64,000 nt of DNA from Theropithecus gelada (Eukaryota; Chordata; Mammalia; Primates; Cercopithecidae). Position numbers and translations under genes: made by a program. Numbering within the stretch: position 1 is the first letter of the stretch; each line of letters starts with the position of its first letter. The notes below the pieces were generated by a model. It did not search any database, was not told the origin of the DNA, and saw only the letters and a program-made list of their open reading frames with translations. The stretch spans positions 67,603,742 through 67,667,741 of the forward strand of contig NC_037670.1 in NCBI RefSeq assembly GCF_003255815.1, read 5' to 3'. Shown here in pieces: positions 10,330 to 20,989 of this stretch.

Positions 10330-11094
10330 TAAAAAAGAGAAAAGACTTTTTAAATATATACATATATAGCATTTAAAGACTCTTAGTTATGCTCAGAAGG
10401 GCGCTGCAAACCTCTGCCTCAGGATGCAGGTGTACAACTGGACTCCCTCCTCTGCGTCTGTCCGGTTCTAAGTCCTGCCTCTTTGGTCCCCAAAGGTGGA
10501 TGTCCTCTGAGCGGTCATGGATGCTGGAGTGTCCAGATGTGCCCCATAGACAAGACACAGCTGCTATTTCCCCTGATTTCAATGCAAATGCACCCTTGTG
10601 TTCACACTGCTCCCTACTGTGCCTATTTTAAGGTGGGAGGTTCTGTCCTTATGGACAGAATGGAGAGGCTTCAGCCTAACTTTTGATTTCCAGAAAATTC
10701 CTTTGAGTTTAGATATTCTGAAAACAGGTGATTTGGAAACAAAGCCCTATCCTCACTTGCCCTGTCAAGTAGGATAGTCTTTCCATGGCTGGACAGAGCT
10801 TTAGAGAACAACTATTGAGCTGTAATTCTGATTTGCATTCTAAGAGAGGCGCAGTGTTAACATTAATTGTGTCCAGACAGTGCCCTGCTCATTTTGTCAC
10901 TGTTACAGTGACTGTGTGAAACATACACACATGTTGAGTGGTGTTGGATGTTTGGGCTCTGGGCCTTGCAGGATTTGCCACTGGGCATCAGGGGGTAAGG
11001 GTTGCGTTTGGGGTCCAGAATGTGCCATTGCCCTGAGGAAGGAGTATTTACCTCAACACTTGGGAACCCTGCTTTACAAAAGACCTGCCCTTCC
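10330..11094. other. Unassigned sequence
   Basis: No recognised family. Several 67-100-codon frames overlap on both strands without recognisable domains. Slightly GC-richer at 10390-10600. Confidence 0.35.
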
Positions 11095-11990
11095 TCACCC
11101 ATCTATTCATTTATCCAGTCATTCACATCAGTGTGGACTTAAGGTTATAAATATTATACTTTGGGTTATAGCACATTATTAATTTTGTTGCACAAATTGT
11201 TGCAGCATTGGCCACTGGGAGCTCTTCTGGAGTCTAAAGTACTAGCCTCTACACCATGGAACCTCACCACTGGGAGTTATTTTAGTTGGCCCCTGTGTCC
11301 CTTTGACATGCCTCCATTGTTTTGCTTTGTTTCATTTTGCTTTTTGAAGCATTTCCTTGCTTTTTCAATACAAGACACCTGTTTCCTGCCCTAGCCCTGG
11401 TGTCATCCATTCCTTTAAGGATCCCTGGTTCCTTTTCCTGAAGAATGGTATCAGAAACCAAGAAGTGGGCACTGGGTGTGCTTGTTGATAAAAAGGTATC
11501 ATTGCTTCTAGCCTTCTTAGGAGACATAGCTAGGAATCATGTGTGTGTAATCCATGCACACACATGTACACGCACATCCATCCATATCTTTCTTAGGCTA
11601 AATAAGAGTTCATAATTATGTCTTCAATTTTTGTGCAGTATCACATGGCTTGTTCTAACCATCTCCCCCAGCTTTTCAGGGACATCTAACTCTGTAAGAA
11701 GTTTGCTCCCACTATCTACCATCCATTGACTTAATTTTTCAGGTCTGGTGTCCATGCGTAGTGACTTTAGAACCATTAACCCATGTCGCCTTGTGAGAAA
11801 CAACTGCACCAATTAAAATGCCATCCTTATATACAGTTCCTTTTGTCTTACAAATGAGAGAAGTCTTACAAACTTTTCTCGTTTCCAAAGTTTCTTAGAT
11901 CAGCACCTTTGCCCCACTCACTTCAGTGAAGTTGTTTCAAACATTTGTAATCTAGTCAAATGATTATGTCATATTCTGCACTTCCTCCTG
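11095..11990 (-). mobile_element. Old L1 (L1ME/L1MD-type) 3' UTR, antisense
   Basis: The plus strand shows the characteristic antisense order: 'gcattggccactgggagctc', 'ggcccctgtgtccctttgac', 'gaatggtatcagaaaccaag', 'cattgcttctagccttctta', 'tgtccatgcgtagtgacttt' and 'cacttcagtgaagttgtttc'. The same antisense 3' UTR recurs at 60540-60770 and partly at 46000-46320, which supports the call within this window. Confidence 0.8.
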
Positions 11991-12334
11991 GGGAAAATAC
12001 ACCTGAGCTGTGATCCAATATTAGAAGCCCACTGCTGTTACTAAAGTCCTGCCTCCAAATATTCATAAAGCTGGTAAAAGGACCCTGGACTACTGCTATT
12101 GAAAAATCTCCCATTTTTGCCAACAGAAACAGCTGAAACAAAAGAAAGAGGACCCCTGAATTTCTTTTATACCCTGCATGAATGCACCTAATAGGTGGAA
12201 ACTAATTTGCACTGGAACAGGTGCAAAGCAATTTAAAAGTTTAATTTTTGCTTCCCAGCCTCTATAATAGAAGAAGACATACCTGGCAAGAGTTGGAATG
12301 TACCTGTGGGTGTCAATTCACCATTTCCACCACA

Positions 12335-12455
12335 GGTAACCAATGTGCAGTGCAAACTCCAGGCAGGAGGCAATTGTAACAATCCAGGTGAGAAATGATG
12401 GTAGCTTGGAATAGGATGACGACAGCAGGTGCAGAGATAGTGAAAAAATTTCAAG
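12335..12455 (-). mobile_element. L2-type LINE fragment, antisense
   Basis: 'ggaggcaattgtaacaatcc', 'aggtgagaaatgatggtagc' and 'ttggaataggatgacgacag' match a common old repeat that I assign to antisense L2 because the same module runs into a typical L2 3' end at 54390-55380. Family certainty is limited. Confidence 0.5.
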
Positions 12456-12469
12456 AATTAAGTTGTATG

Positions 12470-12611
12470 TTGTAATCCCAGCACTTTGGGAGGAGGATCA
12501 CTTGAGCCCTGGAGTTTGAGATTAGAGTGATCTATGATTGCACCACTGCACTCCAGCTTGCATGACAGAGGAAAACTCTGTCTCTAAAATGTAAAATTAA
12601 AATTAAAAAAA
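12470..12611 (+). mobile_element. Free right/old Alu monomer (FRAM/FAM-like), sense
   Basis: A single 7SL-derived monomer from 'tgtaatcccagcactttggg' to 'gcaccactgcactccagctt', with an A-rich tail near 12585-12611. There is no second arm, so it is an ancient monomer and not a modern dimeric Alu. Confidence 0.8.
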
Positions 12612-13488
12612 CTCCCCAGTTGGCAGGTGTTGCAACTCTTGAGTGTAAGATTTTATCATGTTAGACACTTGCTCTATTGCCCAAGTCATGACCATGTACC
12701 TGGAGCCCGCACCTCATTCCCAACTCAATTGTGCTTTGGCTCCCACAAGACGAAAAAGAAATCTCATATATATCTCAGTGATTCCTATTTCAAAGATGAA
12801 AAATGTCTTGTGCAGCTGAGCAAGGACCCTTGGAGTCTGCTTCTGGAAGTTTCATACCTTCCTATGCTTGCCTTTGCTTCCTTCCTCCCACAGTATCCTT
12901 TAACTTCATTTACAATACATGGAGCCTGCTAAGTCCTTTCAATGATCCAACCCCATGAAATTGCAGCACCAGCAGTTAAGTTTCAGTCGGGGCTACTGAA
13001 TCTCTTATACAGGTGTTTTTTTCTTTCTTTTTTTAAACCTTCGATTCAAGGAGGGAATTGGGTAAGAGCAGAATTCAAATCCCTTTCTTCCCAGGAGGAT
13101 CTCTTCCATACAAATTTGTTTATGTGTTTGGGGGAAGGGGCCATCTAGTCTTATCTGTTAGTAACTAAGGTCCCAATTCCAAAGGAAATGTTGGAGGATG
13201 GGGTGATAATTCACCCCCAGCAGGGTCTGAATCTCAAGCCCTTACACAGCAGAAGGTCCTGCTTCTCCATGTGATCAGTGGGGTCCCATAGGCAGTGGGA
13301 TGTTTAAGCAGATTACTTGCAGGAGGAACAAGGAGAACTTAGAGCTGCTGATAAAATGATTTCTTAAGTTGGCATTTGTTGTGGCAAGTTGGCCATAAAG
13401 GGACCAGGAATCTGGTCTCTTCCATGTCCCACTGCTGATCTGGCTCAGGCTAGGTGTAAAAGATGATGCCAGGTTTTAGTGTCTGCAG
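12612..13488. other. Unassigned sequence
   Basis: No recognised repeat. A 101-codon plus-strand frame (12627-12932) has no known motif. Mostly average GC. Confidence 0.35.
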
Positions 13489-13489
13489 A

Positions 13490-13835
13490 TGGTTGTAGAG
13501 TTCAATTTCAGGCTGCCATTTACTGAGACAAGAATGACTGTGAGGGGGTAGAGAGCAGAGGAAGGAGGTGTGGAGAGAGCTAAAATTCAGAGATTAAGTG
13601 TGAACACTTACATGTGCAGTGTGTCTCAGGGTTCCAAGTGGAGATGGAAGAGTGGAGTCTGAAGTTGGGAAGGAGTTCAGGTAAGTGGCATAGATGAGTG
13701 TTACCATTGCAGCTGATAGTGTTCAAAGACATTGGATGACATGAGATCACCTGGAAGGTGAATATGGAAAGAAAAGAGAAGAGGCCTGAGGACTGGGCTC
13801 TGGGGACCTCCAATTTTTAGAGGTCAGTAAGTTAA
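13490..13835 (-). mobile_element. L2-type LINE fragment, antisense
   Basis: Landmarks include 'ttccaagtggagatggaag', 'gacatgagatcacctggaag' and 'aagagaagaggcctgaggac' followed by 'tgggctctggggacctcca'. Same repeat class and orientation as 12335-12455, so the two may be parts of one disrupted insertion. Confidence 0.5.
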
Positions 13836-13849
13836 GAAGAATATAAGAC

Positions 13850-14680
13850 ATTGATAATGACAGAGTTACAAGTCCACCAGCTTTGTATGCCCACTGTCCA
13901 GTAACAAACCAATACACCAAGACAGCAGGATTTGCAGCAGAGGAAAAATTTAATGGTCACAGAGCAGCCAAGCAAGGAGATGGGAGGAACTCTCAAATCC
14001 ATCTCCTGGTTCGGGGACAGTGGCTCACATCTATAATCCCAGCACTTTGGAAGGCCAAGGCAGGTGGATCACCTGAGGTCAGGAGTTCAAGACCAGCCTG
14101 ACCAACATGGTGAAACCCTGTCTCTACTAAAAATACAAAAACTAGCCAGGTGTGGTGGCACACATCTGTAGTCGCAGCTACTTGGGAGGCTGAAGCAGGA
14201 GAATTGCTTGAATCCAGGAGGTGGAAGTTGCAGTAAGCCAAGAAAGCACCACTGTACTCCAGCCTGGGTGACAGAGTGAGACTCCATCTCAAGAAAGAAA
14301 AAAAAAAGAAAGAAAGAAATCCATCTCTTGGAGGAGTTCTGGGCTGGGGGTTTTAAGAGGGCAAGGGGCTAGAAGATTGGAGTCATTGCTGGTCAGGGTA
14401 TGGGGAATAAAATCATTAGGATGTGGAAACTCCATTGTTTGGTGAGTCAGCCCCTCGTGAGGTCCTTCAGACCACTGGTGTCAGTAGTTTCACGATTATG
14501 CAAGACCTTGAAAGAATATCTCCTTGAAAGAAAACTTCACATTTCACAGTGCTTAAGTTGTTAGCTATCGGGCACTTAAGGTGAACTCTAATCTCGTGAC
14601 AGGGTCCTCATGATTCTGGGGCAATGGGCACTGAACAATCATGAGGAAGCAGGTCAGAGAGCAGGCTGACCCAAAGATTA
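13850..14680 (-). mobile_element. ERV-type LTR-like repeat, antisense, split by an Alu
   Basis: Sequence on both sides of the Alu (13850-13994 and 14332-14680) reads as one element. The minus strand has LTR character, with an AATAAA-like region near 13950 and a 'ggtgtattggtttgttactg' segment. Part of it (14528-14651) recurs in direct orientation at 19487-19610 with about 80% identity. I cannot name the family; an ERVL-class LTR is my guess. Confidence 0.45.
14008..14316 (+). mobile_element. AluS-like element, sense, with target-site duplication
   Basis: Full dimer from 'ggacagtggctcacatctat' to the A/G-rich tail at 14292-14316. Flanking direct repeats at 13995-14009 and 14317-14331 (aaatccatctc followed by ctgg/ttgg, 14 of 15 bases) mark the L1-mediated target-site duplication. 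It interrupts the LTR-like element around it. Confidence 0.92.
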
Positions 14681-16539
14681 ATGCTGAACGTGTTGCAAGC
14701 TTGGTTTATTTTTATTTCTTCCCCTCTTTCTTCCATGATTAATTTTGTAAAGTTTATGGGGATGGTTTCAGAGGGCAGTGCAGAGGCCAGTGATAGTGGT
14801 TCAGCAGGCTGTGTGCTTCTGAACTTCATGGTCCTGGGAGTGGGATTGAGACAAATTGATTCATAATCTGACAACTTTATTCCTCCCTCATTATGTCCCG
14901 CAGCATGTGAAGAACCCTCCAAACTGAGTTACATAGGAGTCTTTCTTGTAGCTCTCTGATCATAATTTTTTCCACACTTGAATGAATTTTTAAATACATG
15001 CAATAAAAAGCATGGCTTGCTACCAGACACTGGGAGATCAGAATTACATTTTTGAGTCTGCTAACATAGACTCATGGGGTGATCTGTTAGCTTTAATTTT
15101 ATCTCCAGACACCAGACACCTCTTCCTCCATCCTGCAATACACAGCTAATTCTTTAAATTACATCTGTTAATCTGAGACGATCAGTATATATCACAATTA
15201 GTTAAAATGATAAGGAGTTATCCTAATGAAAGTAAATATCCTGCCAACAATAGTTTCCTTCTTTGAATGCAGTGCTTGGTTTTCCCCTACTTGGATTTCA
15301 CAGTGAGGATTGGTCTGTTTTGAAATCCAAAATGGCAGGAGAGAAAATTATTTTGGGTCAAGTGGTATCTACCCTGTGCATAGCTGTGTCCAGTTGGGAA
15401 CGATTTCCAGTAACACAGCCATGCTAACTTCCATAACTGGAAGAGGAGCACAGGAAAGCACAGATGTTGTGTAGATGCTGTGTAACAGAGGTCTCACAGA
15501 CTTGAAAATAAGTGTCTAAAGAAACCAGCCCACAACAATGTAGCCCCTTGGAATGTGTCTCCTGAAATAAACAAACCATTAAAAAAATAAAATTATAATT
15601 ACAGAATCTGTGCTGGACAGAGAGGTATCTTGAGAAATTAAATTTTGAGTGAGTCCTGAACTACATCACGATGCTTCTGCAGACTTGGGGATGGTAAGTG
15701 TGAGAAGAAAACTCTGATTTTAGGCAGCTCTCTCTCTCACTTTCCTGCCAGCTGTTTTAGTGGGAACCCTATGTCCTCCCGGGTCTGAAGTGCCAGAGGT
15801 GTGGTTGGTTCCACATTCCATTGCCACTGGCCACAGAAGCAGCCTGGCCATTTTCCTCCATGTGCTCTCCAGCTCGTCCACATCGACCAAGCCAGAGTCT
15901 CCTACCTTGTTCAACACACTCGTCTCTATTGCTGCAACCCAGGATCTACTTGGCCTGCTCAGCAACTTCCTCTATGGGAGTACCACACATAAGCCTATGG
16001 TTCATGGAATTTTCTGCTGTTAAGCCACACCTATTTTTGTCCATGACCACATGGAGCTCAGGGCTCTGGTCCTCAGCAGTGAGATCAGGGTATCAGGACC
16101 AGGAGTAATCTGGGCTTGCCCCAGGGTCTGGCTTCGCCTCTCTACTGCCACCCCAGGTTACACAGATGGCTTATCTATAGAGTGAAGTGCTTGGGGTTGA
16201 TAGTCCCTAAGTCTCCTTCCTGCCTTGATCTGCCAGGTTGGAGGCCATACTCAGAACCCAGGGTTGAATGATTTGGTGGCCCACCATCCTCCTGCACTGA
16301 GCTCCATATGATGACCACCTGGGGATCTTGCCATTTCCTGAATGTGTCTTGTTCTTAAGTCCTCCCACCTTGGCTTCTGCTGTTTTTGCTGCCAGCATTG
16401 CTATTCCACTCACCTTTCTTCTGATGAAATTTCAGTCTTCTGTAGAGCCTGGAGACCCCAGCAGAGTCATGCTTTATCCCCTCCATGGGTCCCATTATCA
16501 TGGGATCCTTGGAGTGTTGCTTTGCCAGCCAGAAACCTC
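14681..16539. other. Unassigned sequence
   Basis: Almost 1.9 kb in which I recognise no repeat. Overlapping frames at 15720-16108 (up to 95 codons) occupy both strands and lack domains. The stretch 14880-15700 is AT-richer, and 15720-16540 is GC-richer and grades into the LTR that follows. Confidence 0.35.
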
Positions 16540-17890
16540 TGTGGCTGGCAGCACCTTCTGCCTGAGTACTGCTCACACTTGCTGTGTGTGTTCCTCCCAC
16601 TCAGCCCGGCAGGCTGCGCTCCGCTCTAGCTACTGGCCCGGATTCCACACCTGCCAAGGGCGAGCCAGGCAGAGTGGTGAGGGGTGTGAGGGCAAACAAG
16701 TGCAGGGTCAAGCCACAGGCATGCTGGCTGTTGTAGCAGGGCAAGCAGCTCCACCAGGTAAGACTGTGGCTGGACCAGATGTACTGCACACAGCTTCTGC
16801 TGCAGGCACCCGTGTCTGGATGAGGGGAACTCAGTGGCACCCGGAAGCTTGGAGCCACCAGGAACCACAGAGCCCCAAAGAGGATGTCACAGCCCCAGCT
16901 CAGGAAGGTCCTAGGTCTAGGCTCCCTGAAGGGCCGCAGCTCTTCTCTCCTTCTTATCACCTGAATGTGCTGAGGTGGCGAGGTGAGGGAGGGGTGTTCA
17001 GCCCTGTTTGTGTTATTACAGCTCTTTCAGTCCTGCCATTTGGTGTGTCCCACATTCTTGGCTGTCCAGGAAGAATGAGGTACACACACAACTGGAGGGT
17101 GAGCAAGGCAGAAAGGAGCTTCATTGAGCAACATAACGGCTCTCAGGAGACCCAAGGTAGGTAACCTTTGCACAGGCAGGTCATCCCAATGCCTGTAGCC
17201 CTCAGCAAAGAGGAAAACCGGGGGTGGGTAGCTCCTATCCACAAGCAGGTCACCCCAATATCTCTGTGTGTCTGGCCGGTTGCGGTCGGGGTCGGGGGAA
17301 GGGCGAGGGGGAGGGGAGGTTTATGGCCTTCAGAAGGGAGGAAGTGTGTGCTGATTGGTCTATGGGTGGCCATGGGCGGACCTGGAAAAAGCACCATAAG
17401 TTCTCACTCGGGGCGCAGACTGAGGGAACTGACAGCCCAGCCCCCATGCTTCAGGCCATCTCTGGCCTGAAGGTGGGGCTTCACCAGGAACCCACTCCTT
17501 TCTTTTTTTCCTTGAGACGGAGTCTCGCTCTGTCGCCCAGGTTGGAGTGCAGTGGCGTGATCTCGGTTCACTGCAAGCTCCGCCTCCTGAGTTCAGGCCA
17601 TTCTCCCGCCTCAGCCTCCTGAGTAGCTGGGACTACAGGCGCCCGGCACCAAGCCCAGCTAATTTTTTGTATTTTTAGTAGAGACGGGGCTTCGCCGTGT
17701 TAACTAGGATGGTCTTGATCTCCCAACCTCGTGATCCGCCCGCCTCGGCCTCCCAAAGGGCTGGGATTACAGGCGTGAGCCACCGCGCCCGGCCGAAACC
17801 CACTCCTTTCTACCCAGGAGCCTGTCTGCCTCCTGCTGCCATCAATCATGTCGTCCATGGTACCCAGGCTGTTCGTTCTGAGGGTTACCT
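16540..17890 (-). mobile_element. ERV1-like LTR, antisense, interrupted by AluY
   Basis: Read on the minus strand, the segment shows an LTR layout: a promoter-like region with a CCAAT-type 'ccaatcagcacacacttcct', then 'caatgaagctcctttctgcc' and 'ttgctcaccctccagttgtg', followed by 'gtacctcattcttcctgg' and a GC-rich U5-like tail ('ctgaaagagctgtaataaca'). Two imperfect copies of a roughly 55-bp unit (near 17165-17215 and 17225-17275, each with 'acaagcaggtca'-like or 'acaggcaggtca'-like text) lie inside it. The family looks like ERV1 (HERV-9/HERV-I-like LTRs), but I cannot assign it. Ends are approximate. Confidence 0.5.
17504..17796 (-). mobile_element. AluY, antisense, with perfect 15-bp target-site duplication
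   Basis: Antisense dimeric Alu ending at 'gtgagccaccgcgcccggcc', retaining many CpGs and the AluY-type 'aacctcgtgatccgcccgcc'. The direct repeat aacccactcctttct occurs at 17489-17503 and 17797-17811. Removing the Alu rejoins the surrounding LTR. A perfect duplication and high CpG content suggest a comparatively recent insertion. Confidence 0.95.
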
Positions 17891-18029
17891 AGAGGCCGGT
17901 GAGGAGCCGCCTTCAGTTCCTCTCGGCCTTTCTCCCACACTTGTCAGCGCCCAAAGTCTGGAGGAGGCCAAGGCAGCAGGGGGCTGGCCTCTCAGCACCA
18001 CCCCAAGTACGCGTACACCTGCCAGGATC

Positions 18030-18310
18030 ACAACAGTGCCCAGGCCCGGCCACAACTTTGCTCCAAAATCAGAGCGGGCACCGGGAGTAGGGAGAGGCCA
18101 GACAGTGGGAGCACGCACTTCCGAGCCTGCAGGGGGAGGGGGTGCTTCCTGGGCCCCCCGAAAGTACAGGGATGCCCAGGTCCCCAGCCTGGGCTGGGTA
18201 GCTGCAGTTACGCCCGGGAGGGCGGGGCTCCCACCCCGCCAACTTGGAAGGGGGCGGGGCTCCGACCTGTTCCTGGCTTCCGCGGCTCCATGGAGCACAC
18301 AGCCCTGGCC
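18030..18310. promoter_or_regulatory. GC-box-bearing, CpG-containing candidate regulatory block
   Basis: Contains Sp1-type GC boxes at about 18220-18229 (gggcggggct context) and 18251-18260 (ggggcggggc), a run of CpGs and a GC-rich surround, adjacent to the antisense ERV1-like LTR. There is no clear TATA box. It may be promoter-like or simply GC-rich. The 273-codon plus-strand frame (17697-18518) starts inside the Alu and crosses several unrelated segments, so I do not treat it as coding. Confidence 0.35.
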
Positions 18311-18638
18311 GCACCTTCCCCACTGCAGCCAGCATCTTCGCAGTGGCTGCTCCAGACAGGCCACCGCTGCCATCATCACTGTGCCCTCCATTATTCATTC
18401 ATGGGACTGCTTCCTCTACATGCTGAACCACATGGGGACCAGTTTTTTGTCTTATTTTCCTCCCTGCTTCCAGCATAAGGCTTGGTGTTCATCTCATGAA
18501 CTTGAGATGAGTGAATGAAGGAATGAAAAAAATAAATAAATACTAACAATTGACTAGTTGGCACTGTGTATCTTGTCCAGGAAAGCCCAACCACTGTGAA
18601 GGCATCAGAGGCTCAGAAGCCCTTCTTCCTGTCATGAC
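18311..18638. other. Unassigned sequence
   Basis: GC falls sharply after 18400. A small AATAAAT-rich patch lies at 18525-18545. No gene or named repeat is visible. Confidence 0.35.
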
Positions 18639-18639
18639 C

Positions 18640-18725
18640 CCGACTTTGGCCTCCTCACCTTTAAAATAGGGATAATAATCCCTGCCTTGCCAGGTGCCTT
18701 AGGGATGAATGGTAAAGTGAACATC
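18640..18725 (+). repeat. MIR fragment, sense
   Basis: 'ggcctcctcacctttaaaat', 'agggataataatccctgcct' and 'gggatgaatggtaaag' follow the MIR 'cctcatctgtaaaatggggataataat' core. Confidence 0.65.
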
Positions 18726-19486
18726 ACCTGGTTCTTGGCAGTTTACTCCAACCTCAGAAGAAACAGTAGAGGAAAGAGAGTTCCTATCACAATCTTGTGG
18801 CCCCGAGATTGTGAGAGCCACCCATGGCCTCAGAGCAGCAAGGAGGCTTACCCACCCACAGAAACCCCCAGATACTGGCTTCTAAGACCAACACTGGGCT
18901 CTATTTTAGTAGCAGGAATCTGAAGGTACTGTTTAAATTGCTGGAGAGCAGAAGTAACAGATCCCCTGGAATTGTTCATCTAAAGCTATTTTTCACAGGA
19001 AGAAATGAGAGTCTTCCTCGAAGCTAGTTTTAAGCAGTGCCACAGACAGCTTCCTGGACTTTTGAATTCCTGCAAACCAGTTCATCTAGATGTATCTTGA
19101 TTTATTCTTTCACGAGACCTTCCCTGAGCAACCACTGTGTGAGCTGTGGGGAGCCAGAGGACTCAGCCTTGTGGGTGGGGGTAGGCTTTCCACCTGTCAG
19201 AGACCTCTGGGAGCTCTGGTGCTGCCACTGTATGTATAGAAGGTAGGGTCCCTCCTCCTTAGCACTGATTGTTACAAGGAAAGGAAAAAGCCCCCGCCTC
19301 AGAGAAAGGGTTCTCCTTGAGTTTGTGTTTGAATGATACAAAAACTATGAAGGGATGACGTAAATAGGATGGGGCTCAGGGGCAATACCAAGGTGTAGAA
19401 GCCAAGATTGAGACTGGTACATGCACTAGTATGAGACGATGACCAAAGACTCTGCCCTCCTCTCTGTAAAGGTAGCTCATCTCAAA
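18726..19486. other. Unassigned sequence
   Basis: No named repeat. A short inverted repeat (tcacaatct near 18787 and agattgtga near 18805) is present. Frames of 67-79 codons lack domains. Confidence 0.35.
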
Positions 19487-19610
19487 AAGAAACCTTAGCA
19501 TTTCACAATGCTTAAGTTGTGATCTATAGGGTAGTTAAGGTGAACTATAATCTTGTGACAGGGTCTGTATGATCCCAGGGCAATAGGCACCGAATATCTA
19601 TGAGGAAGCA
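19487..19610 (-). repeat. Second copy of the 14528-14651 repeat
   Basis: Aligns without gaps to 14528-14651 in the same orientation over 124 bp with about 23 differences (roughly 81% identity), including 'gcttaagttgt', 'gttaaggtgaacta' and 'tatgaggaagca'. It is probably a fragment of the same old LTR-like family. Confidence 0.75.
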
Positions 19611-19669
19611 TGGATGTTCTCAATCCCATTGGTATGTTGACTGTTATCTCAGAAGATTAATTTCTTTCG

Positions 19670-19785
19670 ATCCATTTCAATAACTATAGACTGAGCACAC
19701 GCTGTGGGACAGCCACTGTGTTGAGCACTCAGAGATGCAAGATGCATAAGACACACACTGTTCTAATGAAAAACTCTGGATTCCA
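19670..19785 (-). mobile_element. L2 3'-end fragment, antisense
   Basis: 'agactgagcacacgctgtgg', 'gacagccactgtgttgagca' and 'agatgcataagacacacact' follow the antisense L2 3' end ('tattgagcacctactatgtgccaggcact...'). Confidence 0.6.
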
Positions 19786-19893
19786 GGCTTGGCCTGAGGG
19801 CTACAACTCTGCCCACTAAAGTAACCCCAAAGCCAAGCCTCTGACAGCTGTTGACCAGGTACATGACCTAACCCTGGCCAATCAGATAATGGA

Positions 19894-20173
19894 GGCCAGG
19901 CACAGTGGCTCATGCCTGTAATCCCAGCACTTTGGGAGGCTAAGGCAGGCAGATCACTTGAAGTCAGTTTAGACCAGCCTGGCCAACATGGTGAAACCCT
20001 GTCTCTACTAAAAATCCAAAAAAATTAGCTGGGCATGGTGTCAGGTACCTGTAGTCCCAGCTACTCGGGAGGCCTAGGCAGGACCCGGGAGGTAGAGGTT
20101 GCACTGAGGCAAGATGCCAAGATCACACTACTGCACTCCAGCCTGAGTGACAAAGTGAGACTCTGTCTCAAGA
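19894..20173 (+). mobile_element. Alu (S/J-like), sense, with expanded A-rich tail
   Basis: Dimeric Alu from 'ggccaggcacagtggctcat' to 'gtgacaaagtgagactctgt'. A small deletion in the right arm removes part of the 'gcaggagaatcgctt' region. Its A-rich tail is the seed of the long purine microsatellite that follows. Confidence 0.92.
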
Positions 20174-20420
20174 AAGAAAGAAAAAAAAAAAAAGAAAGAG
20201 AGAAGAAGAAGAAGAAGAAGAAGAAGAAGAAGAAGAAGAAGAAGAAGAAGAAGAAGAAGAAGAAGAAGAAGAAGAAGAAGAGGAGGAGGAAGAAAAAGAA
20301 AGCAAGAAAGAAAGCAAGAAAGAAAGGAAGGAAGGAAGGAAGGAAGGAAGGAAGGAAGGAAGGAAGGAAGGAAGGAAAGGGAGGAAAGGGAGGAAAGGAG
20401 GAAAGGAAGTAAGAGAGAAA
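20174..20420 (+). repeat. Polypurine microsatellite: (GAA)26 then (GGAA)13
   Basis: After an A/G-rich lead-in there are 26 uninterrupted GAA units (20202-20279), an interrupted GAAA/GCAAGAAA stretch, 13 uninterrupted GGAA units (20326-20377), then GGAAA/GGGA variants to about 20420. For about 240 nt the plus strand is almost entirely purine. The Lys/Arg/Glu-rich frame across it is an artefact. It arose in an Alu tail. Confidence 0.97.
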
Positions 20421-20985
20421 GAGGAGCCAAGAGCTGGAAAAAAGGAGATTTTGATGTGTTGATGGCAGTGTTGTTTTGCCTGTGGTTCAGGTTCCTGCCC
20501 TCCCTTTGCTTCTGTTTATTTCCCAATCTGCCAAATATCCTTTCAATGAATCCTGGTCTGATTGAATCAGTCAGTTTCTGTTCCTTGAAACTAGGGCTTC
20601 ATCTCACTTAGGACCCTAACTCATACAACGTATTCTCAATTAACCCCAGTTTTCCTAAAAGTTTTGGTAAGAGCCACAGTTGTTCTGGGGAAAATTGGGA
20701 AAGTACATATGCATTTCAATTGAAGTGGCAGAGGAGAGGACTGTGTCCCCTTGTCAAGGGAGCATTCATCCACAGTCTCCAGAGATGGCAGATAGACCCT
20801 AAAGAGTGATCATATCATAGGATCATTAGACTTGGAGCAAGAAGAGGAAGCCATGGTGGACCATGACTCCCGCGGGATACTTCTTTATCCTGGTGGATGG
20901 TCTAATGCCTAAGTATTGGATCCAAGACCAGGTGTCTCTCTCACAGGAAACTTGTTTATGCTAGCAAGCTTGTGGCTCTTGTCTT
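20421..20985. other. Unassigned sequence, possibly an old interspersed repeat split by the Alu
   Basis: Sequence on either side of the Alu/microsatellite (near 19800-19890 and 20430-20640) may be one old repeat: a 'ctggccaatcagataatgga' motif on the left and a 'tttctgttccttgaaacta ... ccctaactcatac' ending on the right. The family is not identified. Confidence 0.3.
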
Positions 20986-20989
20986 ACCT

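Noticed and set aside
16328..17164. 278-codon plus-strand frame, the longest in the window
   Set aside because: It spans a GC-rich antisense ERV1-like LTR and unassigned DNA, overlaps minus-strand frames of similar quality and has no recognisable domain. LTR GC content explains the lack of stops.
17697..18518. 273-codon plus-strand frame
   Set aside because: It starts inside an antisense AluY and runs through LTR and GC-box sequence. A real gene would not span these unrelated insertions in one frame.
18640..18725. tRNA-like signal in MIR elements
   Set aside because: MIRs derive from a tRNA but lack a foldable cloverleaf here. None of the five or six MIRs in the window is a tRNA gene.
20035..20412. 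125-codon Lys/Arg/Glu-rich frame
   Set aside because: It is the translation of an Alu and a GAA/GGAA microsatellite.
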